Source of the DNA: Tannerella sp. oral taxon 808
GTDB lineage: Bacteria > Bacteroidota > Bacteroidia > Bacteroidales > Tannerellaceae
Assembly (NCBI GenBank): GCA_002890585.1
Contig: MIQB01000100.1
Location: forward strand, 1-6,712
Reading direction: 5' to 3'
DNA: 6,712 bases
The notes under the pieces are model-generated. The model had not been told where the DNA came from. It did not search any database and saw only the letters and a program-made list of their open reading frames with translations. A program made the translations under genes and the position numbers. Positions 1 to 5,535 of this stretch are shown in pieces (the stretch's first letter is position 1; the number at the start of each line of letters is the position of its first letter).

Positions 1-288
1 CCCCGAGGCGGGAAGGGTGTCTTCCCCGAGGCGGGAAGGGTGTCTTCCCCGAGGCGGGAAGGGTGTCTTCCCCGAGGCGGGAAGGGTGTCTTCCCCGAGG
101 CGGGAAGGGTGTCTTCCCCGAGGCGGGAAGGGTGTCTTCCCCGAGGCGGGAAGGGTGTCTTCCCCGAGGCGGGAAGGGTGTCTTCCCCGAGGCGGGAAGG
201 GTGTCTTCCCCGAGGCGGGAAGGGTGTCTTCCCCGAGGCGGGAAGGGTGTCTTCCCCGAGGCGGGAAGGGCGTCTTCCCCGAGGCGGG
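1..288. repeat. 23-bp minisatellite array, 12 full copies plus a 12-bp partial copy
   Basis: Copies start at 1, 24, 47 and so on to 254, with a partial copy at 277-288. Each unit begins CCCCGAGGCGGG and ends GTGTCTT. The first eleven are identical by eye; the twelfth has one change, T to C at 271, next to the unique flank. Each unit can fold in two competing ways: GGGAAG pairing with CTTCCC across a 5-nt loop, or TTCCC pairing with GGGAA across a 6-nt loop. Neither strand of the unit contains a stop codon in any register, and 23 is not a multiple of 3, so every frame is open and encodes the same rotating peptide. I read it as non-coding. The array begins at the window edge, so its true length is unknown. 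Near-perfect homogeneity suggests recent expansion by slippage or recombination. Confidence 0.97.
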
Positions 289-299
289 GATTTTTATTT
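276..299 (+). terminator. Possible intrinsic terminator at the end of the array
   Basis: The last, partial array copy changes to CGGGG, giving a 6-bp stem TCCCCG/CGGGGA (276-281 with 285-290) closed by the loop AGG. It is followed by TTTTTATTT at 291-299, the layout of a rho-independent terminator on the + strand. The stem is short and the loop small, so strength is uncertain. It would serve a + strand gene left of the window, which cannot be seen. On the - strand the hairpin has no T tract after it. Confidence 0.4.
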
Positions 300-307
300 G
301 GCCGCTT

Positions 308-329
308 GCCCCGGGGTTTCGCCCCGGGC
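308..329. repeat. GC-rich palindrome downstream of the outer-membrane protein gene
   Basis: CCCGGGG (310-316) pairs with CCCCGGG (322-328) across the loop TTTCG, a perfect 7-bp stem; G308 and C329 could add a pair if C309 bulges. On the - strand it lies about 70 nt after the stop codon of the outer-membrane protein gene, so it could stabilise or end that transcript, but no T tract follows. From memory, similar CCCGGGG-TTTC-CCCGGG hairpins recur in Bacteroidota intergenic DNA; I cannot check this here. The rest of 330-398 holds nothing I can name. Confidence 0.55.
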
Positions 330-398
330 TATGATCCGGCGACCCTTCAGGCCGCACGGGGTACACCTCTTCGCAAACCATTTTCATTCGACGATATT

Positions 399-2714
399 TC
401 ATAATCGATTCAGCTCATTCGTGCCCGCGCCCGTGCCCTTGTATTTGCTCTTGGCGGCGTTGAAGCGGTAGCGCAGCGTGAGCTCGAACTCGCGTGTGTC
501 GTAACGGTTGGCTTGATAAAGCTCCATCCGTGGGAAGCGCAGCAGGTTGCCGTCCTTCCGTCCGCGGAAGATGTCCCAGCCCTTCAGCTCCACGCGCAGC
601 CGATCGTGGAAGAAGGAGCGCGTGAGCCCCGCGTTGACGTAGAATGACTTTTCGGTCATGTGCACATTCTCGACATCGCCCGTGCCCTGATAGCGCAGGT
701 CAAGCGTGAAGAGCAGTCCGGCCGGCAGGCGGAGCGAGTTGCTGAGCGAGGCTTGGAGCAGTGGCTCATCGTATCGGATCGTTTTGTTGTCCACGTCCAC
801 CTCGGCCCACTGCTTGACGAGGCCCGCACTCAGCTGCGGTGTCCACGGCCCGAAGGTCGGTGTGACGGTGACGAAGGCCGTCAGCGCGGGCAGGCGGTCG
901 AGGTTGCGATAGGTGATCAGGGACACCTTCGGGTCATTCCGGCTGCGCTCCGTCCAGTAAATCACCGCGTCGCGGTTCACTTTGTAGCTCGCCATCAGTT
1001 GCACGATGCGCCACGCGGCCGTGAGGCTCACGTCGTGCGTCACGGTGGGCTTCAGCAGCGGGTTGCCCGTTTGCAGCGAGAGGCGGTTGGCGTAATACAC
1101 ATTGCTGCTCAGCTGGCGGTAAGTGGGGCGTTGCGTCTTGGCCGTGTAAGCCAGTTGCAGGTCGATGCCCTTCACCCGCGTGCCGAACGAGACGTTGGGG
1201 AACCATTGGTTGTAGCTGCGGTTCTGCCCTGCGAGCGGTCGGCCGTCGTTGAGGTAGTCGGAGCGGACATGCTCGTAGCGCAGCCCCGCACCGAACTGCC
1301 CAATGGGCGTCATCCGCGCATACTCCGTAAAGACGCTGCTGTTCCACTCGTCCACAGTCATGTCTGACGACGGGACGATGCGCTCCGGGTTGCTGTACGT
1401 ATCCGTGCGATGCGTGTGGACATACTCGCCGCCGACGGAGAGCTCGCCGCCAAGCACGGGGTACGACAGGATCAGCTTCGACGCCGCGAGGCGGTTACGG
1501 ACGCGATTCTCAGAGTTCACGACGCGGTCTTCTTGCATTCGGCTCATCTCCTCGGTGTGCGAGCGCGACGTGTTGCCGCTCGTGTAGAAGTCAGCATTGA
1601 AATCGATCCCTAAGCGGCCCACCGTACCATTATAATAGGCGTTGAGGCGGTGCGTCGGATCAGATGTTTCGCGCCGCTCCCCACGGTTCTTCCATTCGTC
1701 ATAGAAGGCTCCGTTGGCGTGGACGATGCTGTTGAACGTCGGATGCCCCGTCCCTGAAAGCATGCCCGGCGAAAGCGTGTAGCGCAGGCCGACGTAATGC
1801 TTGGGCGAGATCTCCCAGTTGGTGCCGGCCGTGATGCGCACCCACTGGTCTACGCCTGTGCCGTAAAGCTGATTCTCTTGCTTCCAGAGTGTGTCGAGGC
1901 GCGTCAGCTGCGTGATGTGGCTGTCTTGAATGTATTCGCCGCGGCCGTAGAGCACGGTGCCGAAGACGTCCCAGCCGTTCCGCCGCCAATTCACGTTCAC
2001 CTGCTCGCGTAGGTCGGTCGTCTCACCTTGGTACCAACTTGATCGTGCGTCGAACCCAAAGCCATCGCCAGCGCGCCGCACCGTGTTGATACGGATCACC
2101 GCCTTCACCGAGGCGTCGTAGCGTGCGCCAGGACTGCGGACGATCTCCACGTCGCGGATGTCGGCCGAGTTCAGCTGATCCAGCTCCGAGAGGTCGCGCA
2201 CCTCGCGTCGGTTGATGTAGATCTTGGCCTCCCCCTTACCGAAGACAGAAAAGTTGCCTTTGTTGTCCGACGTCAGCGAGGGCAGGCGCTTCAGCACATC
2301 GTTGGCCGTACCCGCCTGACTCAGCACGGAGCCTTGCACCGAGGCCACAAGCGCGTCGTTCTTCAGTCGGATAGCCGGCCGCTGAGCTTTCACGGTCACC
2401 TCGCCCAACTGTGTGGATTCAGGGTTAAGCGTGACGGTCACGCCCGTCCGCGCCTCAATCGTCTGCGTCTCGTACCCCACGAAGGAGATCTTCAGGAAGG
2501 CTCGCTTCGCCGTGCCGCCTTCTAACGTGAAAGCCCCACGTGCGTCAGTGATCGTACCCGTCACAAGCGACGAGTCGGGCAGTGTATACAGCGCCACGTT
2601 GGCAAACTCGATGGGTTGGTTTTGCGTGTCCACCACGCGTCCGGTCAATTGCTGTGCATAAGTGGCACATACTGTGGCCAGCGTGCCGATCAACAGGAGG
2701 TAAAATCTTTTCAT
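399..2714 (-). CDS. Outer-membrane beta-barrel protein with CarboxypepD_reg-like and plug domains (TonB-dependent-receptor-like)
   Basis: Predicted 771-aa outer-membrane protein of the Bacteroidota beta-barrel family (Pfam OMP_b-brl_3 type). Residues 1-20 form a signal peptide (MKRFYLLLIGTLA, likely cut after CATYA). Residues about 23-105 look like a carboxypeptidase-regulatory-like beta-sandwich (LTGRVVD, TDARGAFTL, ISFVGYETQTIEA). Residues about 108-210 resemble a receptor plug (DVLKRLPSLT, KIYINRREV, IVRSPGARYDA). The remainder is rich in alternating aromatic strands typical of a barrel and ends in YRFNAAKSKYKGTGAG and a short tail, characteristic of this family. The frame stays open upstream to a TTG at 2753, but the ATG at 2714 is chosen because it begins the signal peptide directly. 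The gene lies 74 nt after aroE in the same direction. No SusD-like partner, anti-sigma gene or clear TonB box is visible, so substrate and TonB dependence are unknown. Confidence 0.93.
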   Translation of the reverse strand: MKRFYLLLIGTLATVCATYAQQLTGRVVDTQNQPIEFANVALYTLPDSSLVTGTITDARGAFTLEGGTAKRAFLKISFVGYETQTIEARTGVTVTLNPESTQLGEVTVKAQRPAIRLKNDALVASVQGSVLSQAGTANDVLKRLPSLTSDNKGNFSVFGKGEAKIYINRREVRDLSELDQLNSADIRDVEIVRSPGARYDASVKAVIRINTVRRAGDGFGFDARSSWYQGETTDLREQVNVNWRRNGWDVFGTVLYGRGEYIQDSHITQLTRLDTLWKQENQLYGTGVDQWVRITAGTNWEISPKHYVGLRYTLSPGMLSGTGHPTFNSIVHANGAFYDEWKNRGERRETSDPTHRLNAYYNGTVGRLGIDFNADFYTSGNTSRSHTEEMSRMQEDRVVNSENRVRNRLAASKLILSYPVLGGELSVGGEYVHTHRTDTYSNPERIVPSSDMTVDEWNSSVFTEYARMTPIGQFGAGLRYEHVRSDYLNDGRPLAGQNRSYNQWFPNVSFGTRVKGIDLQLAYTAKTQRPTYRQLSSNVYYANRLSLQTGNPLLKPTVTHDVSLTAAWRIVQLMASYKVNRDAVIYWTERSRNDPKVSLITYRNLDRLPALTAFVTVTPTFGPWTPQLSAGLVKQWAEVDVDNKTIRYDEPLLQASLSNSLRLPAGLLFTLDLRYQGTGDVENVHMTEKSFYVNAGLTRSFFHDRLRVELKGWDIFRGRKDGNLLRFPRMELYQANRYDTREFELTLRYRFNAAKSKYKGTGAGTNELNRL

Positions 2715-2788
2715 CTCAAACGTCTTTATGGTTGTTATGCCATTAAGACGCAAGGCGGCGATTTAAGTTACAGGTGCCTCCTCCCCCC

Positions 2789-3535
2789 TCAACTATTCCA
2801 GATGTCCCACGCGGCGAAGGCTTGTAGAAGCAGCATCTCGAGGCCGTTCTTCACCTCCGCGCCGTGCTCGCGGCCGCGGCGCATGAAGAGCGTCTCGTCC
2901 GGGTTGTAGAGCAGGTCGTAGAGCAAGTGCGAGGGCGTAAGGAGGTCGTAGGGAATGTTGGGGCATTCGTCCGTTTTGGGGTACATGCCCACGGGCGTGG
3001 CGTTGATGATCACGGTGTATTGCTCCATGATCTTTGGCGTGAGGTCGGCATAGGTGATGCAGGCTGGCTTGCGGGAGCGCGAGACGTAGGTGGCGCCAAG
3101 GCCGAGCTGCTTGAGGCCGTGGAAGACGGCCTTCGAGGCGCCGCCCGTGCCGAGGATGAGTGCCTTGCGGTGCGAGGGCCCGAGGAGGGGTTCGATGGAC
3201 TCCTTGAAGCCGGTGATGTCCGAGTTATGCCCCTCGAGGCGTGGCCGGCCAAAGTGGCGTCCGCGAAACTTGATGACGTTCACCGCGCCGATGCTTCGGG
3301 CGTTGTCGGTGAGGTCGTCGAGCAGGGGAATGACGGCCGTCTTGTAGGGGAGGGTGACGTTCAGGCCGCAGAGGTCGGGGTTGTCACGCAGCACATTCTT
3401 CAGCTCGCGAACGTCGGCAATCTCAAAATTGATGTATTCGGCATCGATGTGCTCCGACTCGAACTTCCGGTTGAAGAAGCTCTTGGAAAAGGAGTGCACC
3501 AGCGGATAGCCGATTAAACCGTATTTCTTCTTCAT
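2789..3535 (-). CDS. aroE: Shikimate dehydrogenase (NADP+)
   Basis: Reduces 3-dehydroshikimate to shikimate with NADPH, in the cytoplasmic route to chorismate, the source of aromatic amino acids, folate and menaquinone. The 248-aa protein has the expected landmarks in order: the shikimate-binding serines S15 and S17 (HSFSKS), catalytic K65 in NVTLPYK, N86, catalytic D106 in GHNSDITGF, the nucleotide-binding loop GTGGAS (129-134), NATPVGM (178-184), YDLLYNP (206-212) and the conserved glutamine Q238 in LLLQAF. The usual NRT-type phosphate-binding motif reads SRSRK here (152-156). It is slightly shorter than the E. coli enzyme (about 270 aa). The ATG start has no Shine-Dalgarno sequence. It is separated from menG by a 162-nt spacer carrying repeats, so co-transcription with menG is possible but not assured. 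Six G residues follow its stop codon on the coding strand. Confidence 0.97.
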   Translation of the reverse strand: MKKKYGLIGYPLVHSFSKSFFNRKFESEHIDAEYINFEIADVRELKNVLRDNPDLCGLNVTLPYKTAVIPLLDDLTDNARSIGAVNVIKFRGRHFGRPRLEGHNSDITGFKESIEPLLGPSHRKALILGTGGASKAVFHGLKQLGLGATYVSRSRKPACITYADLTPKIMEQYTVIINATPVGMYPKTDECPNIPYDLLTPSHLLYDLLYNPDETLFMRRGREHGAEVKNGLEMLLLQAFAAWDIWNS

Positions 3536-3551
3536 GTGAATAAGTAGTTAT

Positions 3552-3567
3552 GCGCCTTTGGGGGCGC
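3552..3567 (-). promoter_or_regulatory. Hairpin in the aroE leader
   Basis: GCGCC (3552-3556) pairs with GGCGC (3563-3567) across a 6-nt loop, 16 nt before the aroE ATG. The flanking AGTTATGCG and the CCTTT and CGCGG blocks are also found in the hairpin before purC (5453-5475). It could modulate aroE translation, or may simply be part of a dispersed intergenic repeat. Confidence 0.4.
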
Positions 3568-3583
3568 GGGTTGATATGAATAT

Positions 3584-3681
3584 GTAGGGGCGCACACGCA
3601 TACGCCCTCCAAACGTCTCGCAGGGGCGAACGATCGTCCGATGGCCGGGTACGTGCTGGGGCGTATGCGATACGCCCCTAC
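3584..3681. repeat. Nested inverted-repeat element between menG and aroE (about 98 bp)
   Basis: The outer arms match as an inverted repeat: 3584-3607 (GTAGGGGCG, then GCATACGCCC) against the complement of 3659-3681, with 9 + 10 identical bases and a short divergent middle. The right arm is itself a strong hairpin: GGGGCGTAT (3658-3666), loop GCG, ATACGCCCC (3670-3678). The left arm keeps only GGGCG/CGCCC. A central module (3623-3640) starts GGGGCG like the arms and contains the palindrome ACGATCGT (3630-3637). The element therefore looks like three related hairpin modules, two of them degenerate. There is no T tract, so an intrinsic terminator is unlikely. It resembles the dispersed GTAGGGGCG-type repeats I recall from Bacteroidota and other phyla. 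Confidence 0.8.
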
Positions 3682-3697
3682 GATGTTGGTGTGAATA

Positions 3698-4441
3698 TCA
3701 TTTCGTAGCGGAATACAGCGTGCACACGCCGCCGGTGAATGTCCGCACACGGACGTCAGTGAAGCCTTGCCGACGGAGCAGCGCGGCCATCTCTTCGCCT
3801 TGCGGCATCTTACGGATGGAGGCGGGCAGGTAGCGATAGGCTTCCTTCTCGAGCCCGAACCAACCGCCGACGAGCGGCATGAAGACGCTGGAGTAAATGC
3901 CATACAGCTGCTTCATGGGGAAGCGCTGCGGGGCCGACAGCTCCACGATGCGCAGTCCGCCGCCGGGGCGCAGCACGCGATACATCTCGCCAAGGCCACG
4001 CTCCAAGTCGGCATAGTTGCGAACGCCGAAGGCTACCGTTACGGCGTCGAACAAGGCGTCGGCATAGGTCAGCGCCATGCAGTCCTGCGGCTCAAAGGCG
4101 ATGCGGTCCGACAGTCCCGCCTCGGCGGCCTTACGCCGACCGACGGCCATCATTTCTTCAGACAGGTCGGCCGCTACGACGCGGACCGACGGCGAGAGGC
4201 GCCGACAGAGCAGCAGCGCCATGTCGCCCGTGCCCGCGGCGATGTCTAAAACCCGGCGCGGACGGATGGCCCGCAGCGAATCGACCGTCTTACGGCGCCA
4301 GCCGCGGTCGAAGCCGAGCGATAGCATGCCGTTGAGCAGGTCGTAACGCCCGGCGATGCGGTTGAACATACGCCTGACCTGCGTCCCTTTGTCTTCGTCA
4401 TTGCCTGCGTAAGGCACGACGCGCTCCACTTCGACCGACAT
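3698..4441 (-). CDS. menG: Demethylmenaquinone methyltransferase (UbiE/MenG family)
   Basis: SAM-dependent C-methyltransferase that converts demethylmenaquinone to menaquinone, the membrane electron carrier, as the last step of the pathway. UbiE homologues can also methylate ubiquinone precursors, but Bacteroidota use menaquinone, so menG fits better than ubiE. The 247-aa length is normal. The family signature at 33-48 (YDLLNGMLSLGFDRGW) is clear, with Asp at the position where the classical pattern has His. The SAM-binding motif LDIAAGTGD spans 65-73, and acidic D92 in AADLSEEMM should hold the ribose. AFGVRNYADLERGL and YRVLRPGG form the second signature. It starts 17 nt after the purC stop and has an unusually good Shine-Dalgarno sequence, so it is almost certainly co-transcribed with purC. 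Its stop codon lies about 17 nt from a nested inverted-repeat element. Confidence 0.96.
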   Translation of the reverse strand: MSVEVERVVPYAGNDEDKGTQVRRMFNRIAGRYDLLNGMLSLGFDRGWRRKTVDSLRAIRPRRVLDIAAGTGDMALLLCRRLSPSVRVVAADLSEEMMAVGRRKAAEAGLSDRIAFEPQDCMALTYADALFDAVTVAFGVRNYADLERGLGEMYRVLRPGGGLRIVELSAPQRFPMKQLYGIYSSVFMPLVGGWFGLEKEAYRYLPASIRKMPQGEEMAALLRRQGFTDVRVRTFTGGVCTLYSATK

Positions 4442-4448
4442 CGTGCGC

Positions 4449-4454
4449 CCTCCT
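4449..4454 (-). promoter_or_regulatory. Strong Shine-Dalgarno sequence for menG
   Basis: AGGAGG on the coding strand sits 7 nt before the menG ATG, inside the 17-nt gap after the purC stop. The other genes here have no comparable sequence at this spacing; phoH, purC and aroE start after AT-rich leaders, the usual Bacteroidota situation. It supports the chosen start and suggests independent or boosted ribosome loading within the operon. Confidence 0.7.
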
Positions 4455-4458
4455 CTGG

Positions 4459-5409
4459 TTAGGCTTTCTGCTGTAAGTAATCCTTCACGTTGCGCTCGAT
4501 GCGCGCGATGAGGTCACCGCCTTCGTGACGCACGAACGGCTCGCCGGTGATGTGTTCGTAAAGCTCGATGTAGCGATCCGAAATGCCGGCCACGATCTCG
4601 GGCGTCATCTCCGGCACGCGCTGTCCGGGCTTGCCTTGGAAGCCGTTTTCCATCAGCCATACGCGGACAAACTCTTTCGAGAGTTGGCGTTGCGGCTCGC
4701 CCTTGGCGTAGCGCTCCTCGTAGCCATCGGCGTAGAAGTAACGCGAGGAGTCGGGCGTGTGGATCTCGTCGATGAGGTAGATCGTGCCGTCGTGCGAGCC
4801 GAACTCGTACTTCGTATCTACGAGGATCAGTCCGCGTTCGGCAGCGATGCGTGTGCCGCGCTCGAAGAGGGCCAGGGCGTAACGCTCCACCGTCTCGTAA
4901 TCTGCACGCGACATAAGTCCGCGGGAGATGATCTCGGCTTTCGAGATATCCTCGTCGTGCGTACCGATTTCGGCCTTGGTGGTGGGGGTGACGATGGGCT
5001 GCTCGAAGCGCTGGTTCTCGCGCATGCCATCGGGGATGGGCACGCCGCAGATCTCGCGCACGCCGCTCTTGTAGGCACGCCAGGCGCTGCCGCAGAGGTA
5101 GCCGCGGACGATCATCTCTACGGGGAAACTCTTGCAGCAGACGCCGATGGTGACCATCGGGTCGGGGGTGGCTTGCTTCCAGTTGGGGCAGATGTCGGTC
5201 GTGGCGTCGAGGAATTTGGAGGCGATCTGATTCAAGACTTGCCCCTTGTAGGGGATGCCTTCGGGCAGGATGACGTCGAAGGCCGAGATGCGGTCGGTAG
5301 CGACCATGACGAGGGTGCGGCCGGCGATGTCGTACACGTCGCGCACCTTGCCGTGGTACACGCTCACTTGGCCGGGGAATTGGTAATCGGTGTGGGTTAA
5401 TGCTTTCAT
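4459..5409 (-). CDS. purC: Phosphoribosylaminoimidazole-succinocarboxamide synthase (SAICAR synthetase)
   Basis: Joins CAIR and L-aspartate using ATP to make SAICAR in de novo purine synthesis, in the cytoplasm. The N-terminal nucleotide-binding region has YHGKVRDVYD (18-27) and ATDRISAFD (37-45), followed by KGQVLNQ (55-61). The first family signature is FPVEMIVRGYLCGSAW (95-110) and the second is LVDTKYEFG (196-204); DEIHTPDSSRYF (214-225) carries the conserved aspartate-rich site. At 316 aa it belongs to the long form seen in yeast and many Bacteroidota rather than the roughly 240-aa E. coli form. The ATG start lacks a Shine-Dalgarno sequence. It lies 126 nt after phoH and 17 nt before menG in the same direction. 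No riboswitch or recognisable operator is visible in its leader, which instead carries short repeats and a GAAA-loop hairpin. Confidence 0.98.
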   Translation of the reverse strand: MKALTHTDYQFPGQVSVYHGKVRDVYDIAGRTLVMVATDRISAFDVILPEGIPYKGQVLNQIASKFLDATTDICPNWKQATPDPMVTIGVCCKSFPVEMIVRGYLCGSAWRAYKSGVREICGVPIPDGMRENQRFEQPIVTPTTKAEIGTHDEDISKAEIISRGLMSRADYETVERYALALFERGTRIAAERGLILVDTKYEFGSHDGTIYLIDEIHTPDSSRYFYADGYEERYAKGEPQRQLSKEFVRVWLMENGFQGKPGQRVPEMTPEIVAGISDRYIELYEHITGEPFVRHEGGDLIARIERNVKDYLQQKA

Positions 5410-5416
5410 ATTCTAT

Positions 5417-5448
5417 AGTTACAAGTGATGGGTTACGAGTTACAAGTG
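5417..5448. repeat. 11-bp direct repeat in the purC leader
   Basis: AGTTACAAGTG occurs at 5417-5427 and again at 5438-5448, a 21-bp period, with a partial GTTACGAG copy between them. With the hairpin and the 10-bp repeats to the right, it makes most of the phoH-purC spacer repetitive. This could be slippage-prone filler or protein binding sites; nothing in the sequence decides. Confidence 0.75.
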
Positions 5449-5457
5449 GGGAGTTAT

Positions 5458-5473
5458 GCGGCCTTTCGGCCGC
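5458..5473 (-). promoter_or_regulatory. Perfect hairpin with GAAA tetraloop in the purC leader
   Basis: On the mRNA strand GCGGCC, loop GAAA, GGCCGC forms a perfect 6-bp stem capped by a GNRA tetraloop, a very stable RNA motif. It lies 48 nt before the purC start and 62 nt after the phoH stop. No T tract follows, so it is more likely an mRNA-stability or processing element, or part of a dispersed repeat, than a terminator. The flanking AGTTATGCG is shared with the aroE leader hairpin. Confidence 0.6.
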
Positions 5474-5475
5474 GG

Positions 5476-5505
5476 TAGTTATAAGTAGTCAGAAGTAGTT
5501 ATGGG
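5476..5505. repeat. Three 10-bp imperfect tandem repeats
   Basis: TAGTTATAAG (5476-5485), TAGTCAGAAG (5486-5495) and TAGTTATGGG (5496-5505) follow each other directly. The aroE leader holds a related piece, TAAGTAGTTAT at 3541-3551. They are AT-rich islands within a GC-rich chromosome. Confidence 0.7.
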
Positions 5506-5509
5506 GTAG

Positions 5510-5531
5510 GGGTGGACCTGTGTGTCCGCCC
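5510..5531 (-). other. Hairpin just after the phoH stop codon
   Basis: GGGTGGAC (5510-5517) can pair with GTCCGCCC (5524-5531) across a 6-nt loop. One pair is T-G on the + strand and becomes an A-C mismatch on the - strand. It starts 4 nt after the phoH stop on the coding strand, so it could protect the 3' end of phoH mRNA. No T tract follows, so it should not stop transcription into purC by itself. Confidence 0.35.
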
Positions 5532-5535
5532 GGGG

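Noticed and set aside
1..288. CRISPR array
   Set aside because: The 23-bp units are directly adjacent with no variable spacers, and no cas genes are present.
17..471. Three overlapping + strand reading frames across the array, repeating the same peptide (SSPRREG, GKGVFPEAG)
   Set aside because: They are a direct result of a stop-free 23-bp repeat read in rotating frames, use GTG starts, and end in unrelated unique sequence after the array. Nothing suggests a real protein.
660..1367. Long + strand open frame opposite the outer-membrane protein gene
   Set aside because: An antisense shadow in GC-rich coding DNA; rich in Arg, Val and His with no recognisable domain.
2715..2753. N-terminal extension of the outer-membrane protein to a TTG start
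   Set aside because: The extra 13 residues would precede a typical signal peptide that starts at the ATG at 2714; no ribosome-binding sequence supports the TTG.
2771..2788. Shine-Dalgarno-like GGAGGAGG just after the aroE stop
   Set aside because: It is about 60 nt from the chosen start of the next gene and has no start codon at proper spacing.
2864..3517. 217-aa + strand frame opposite aroE
   Set aside because: Antisense shadow of a gene with complete catalytic motifs on the other strand.
3532..3903. - strand frame spanning the menG end and the inverted-repeat element
   Set aside because: Lies in another frame of menG and then runs through the hairpin element; the product is low-complexity and shares no family features.
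4525..5400. 291-aa + strand frame opposite purC
   Set aside because: Spans nearly the whole of purC in antisense and has a biased Asp/Val/Gly/Ala composition typical of a mirrored frame.
5410..5535. Purine or other riboswitch before purC
   Set aside because: Only simple hairpins and short direct repeats are seen; no conserved aptamer core is recognisable.
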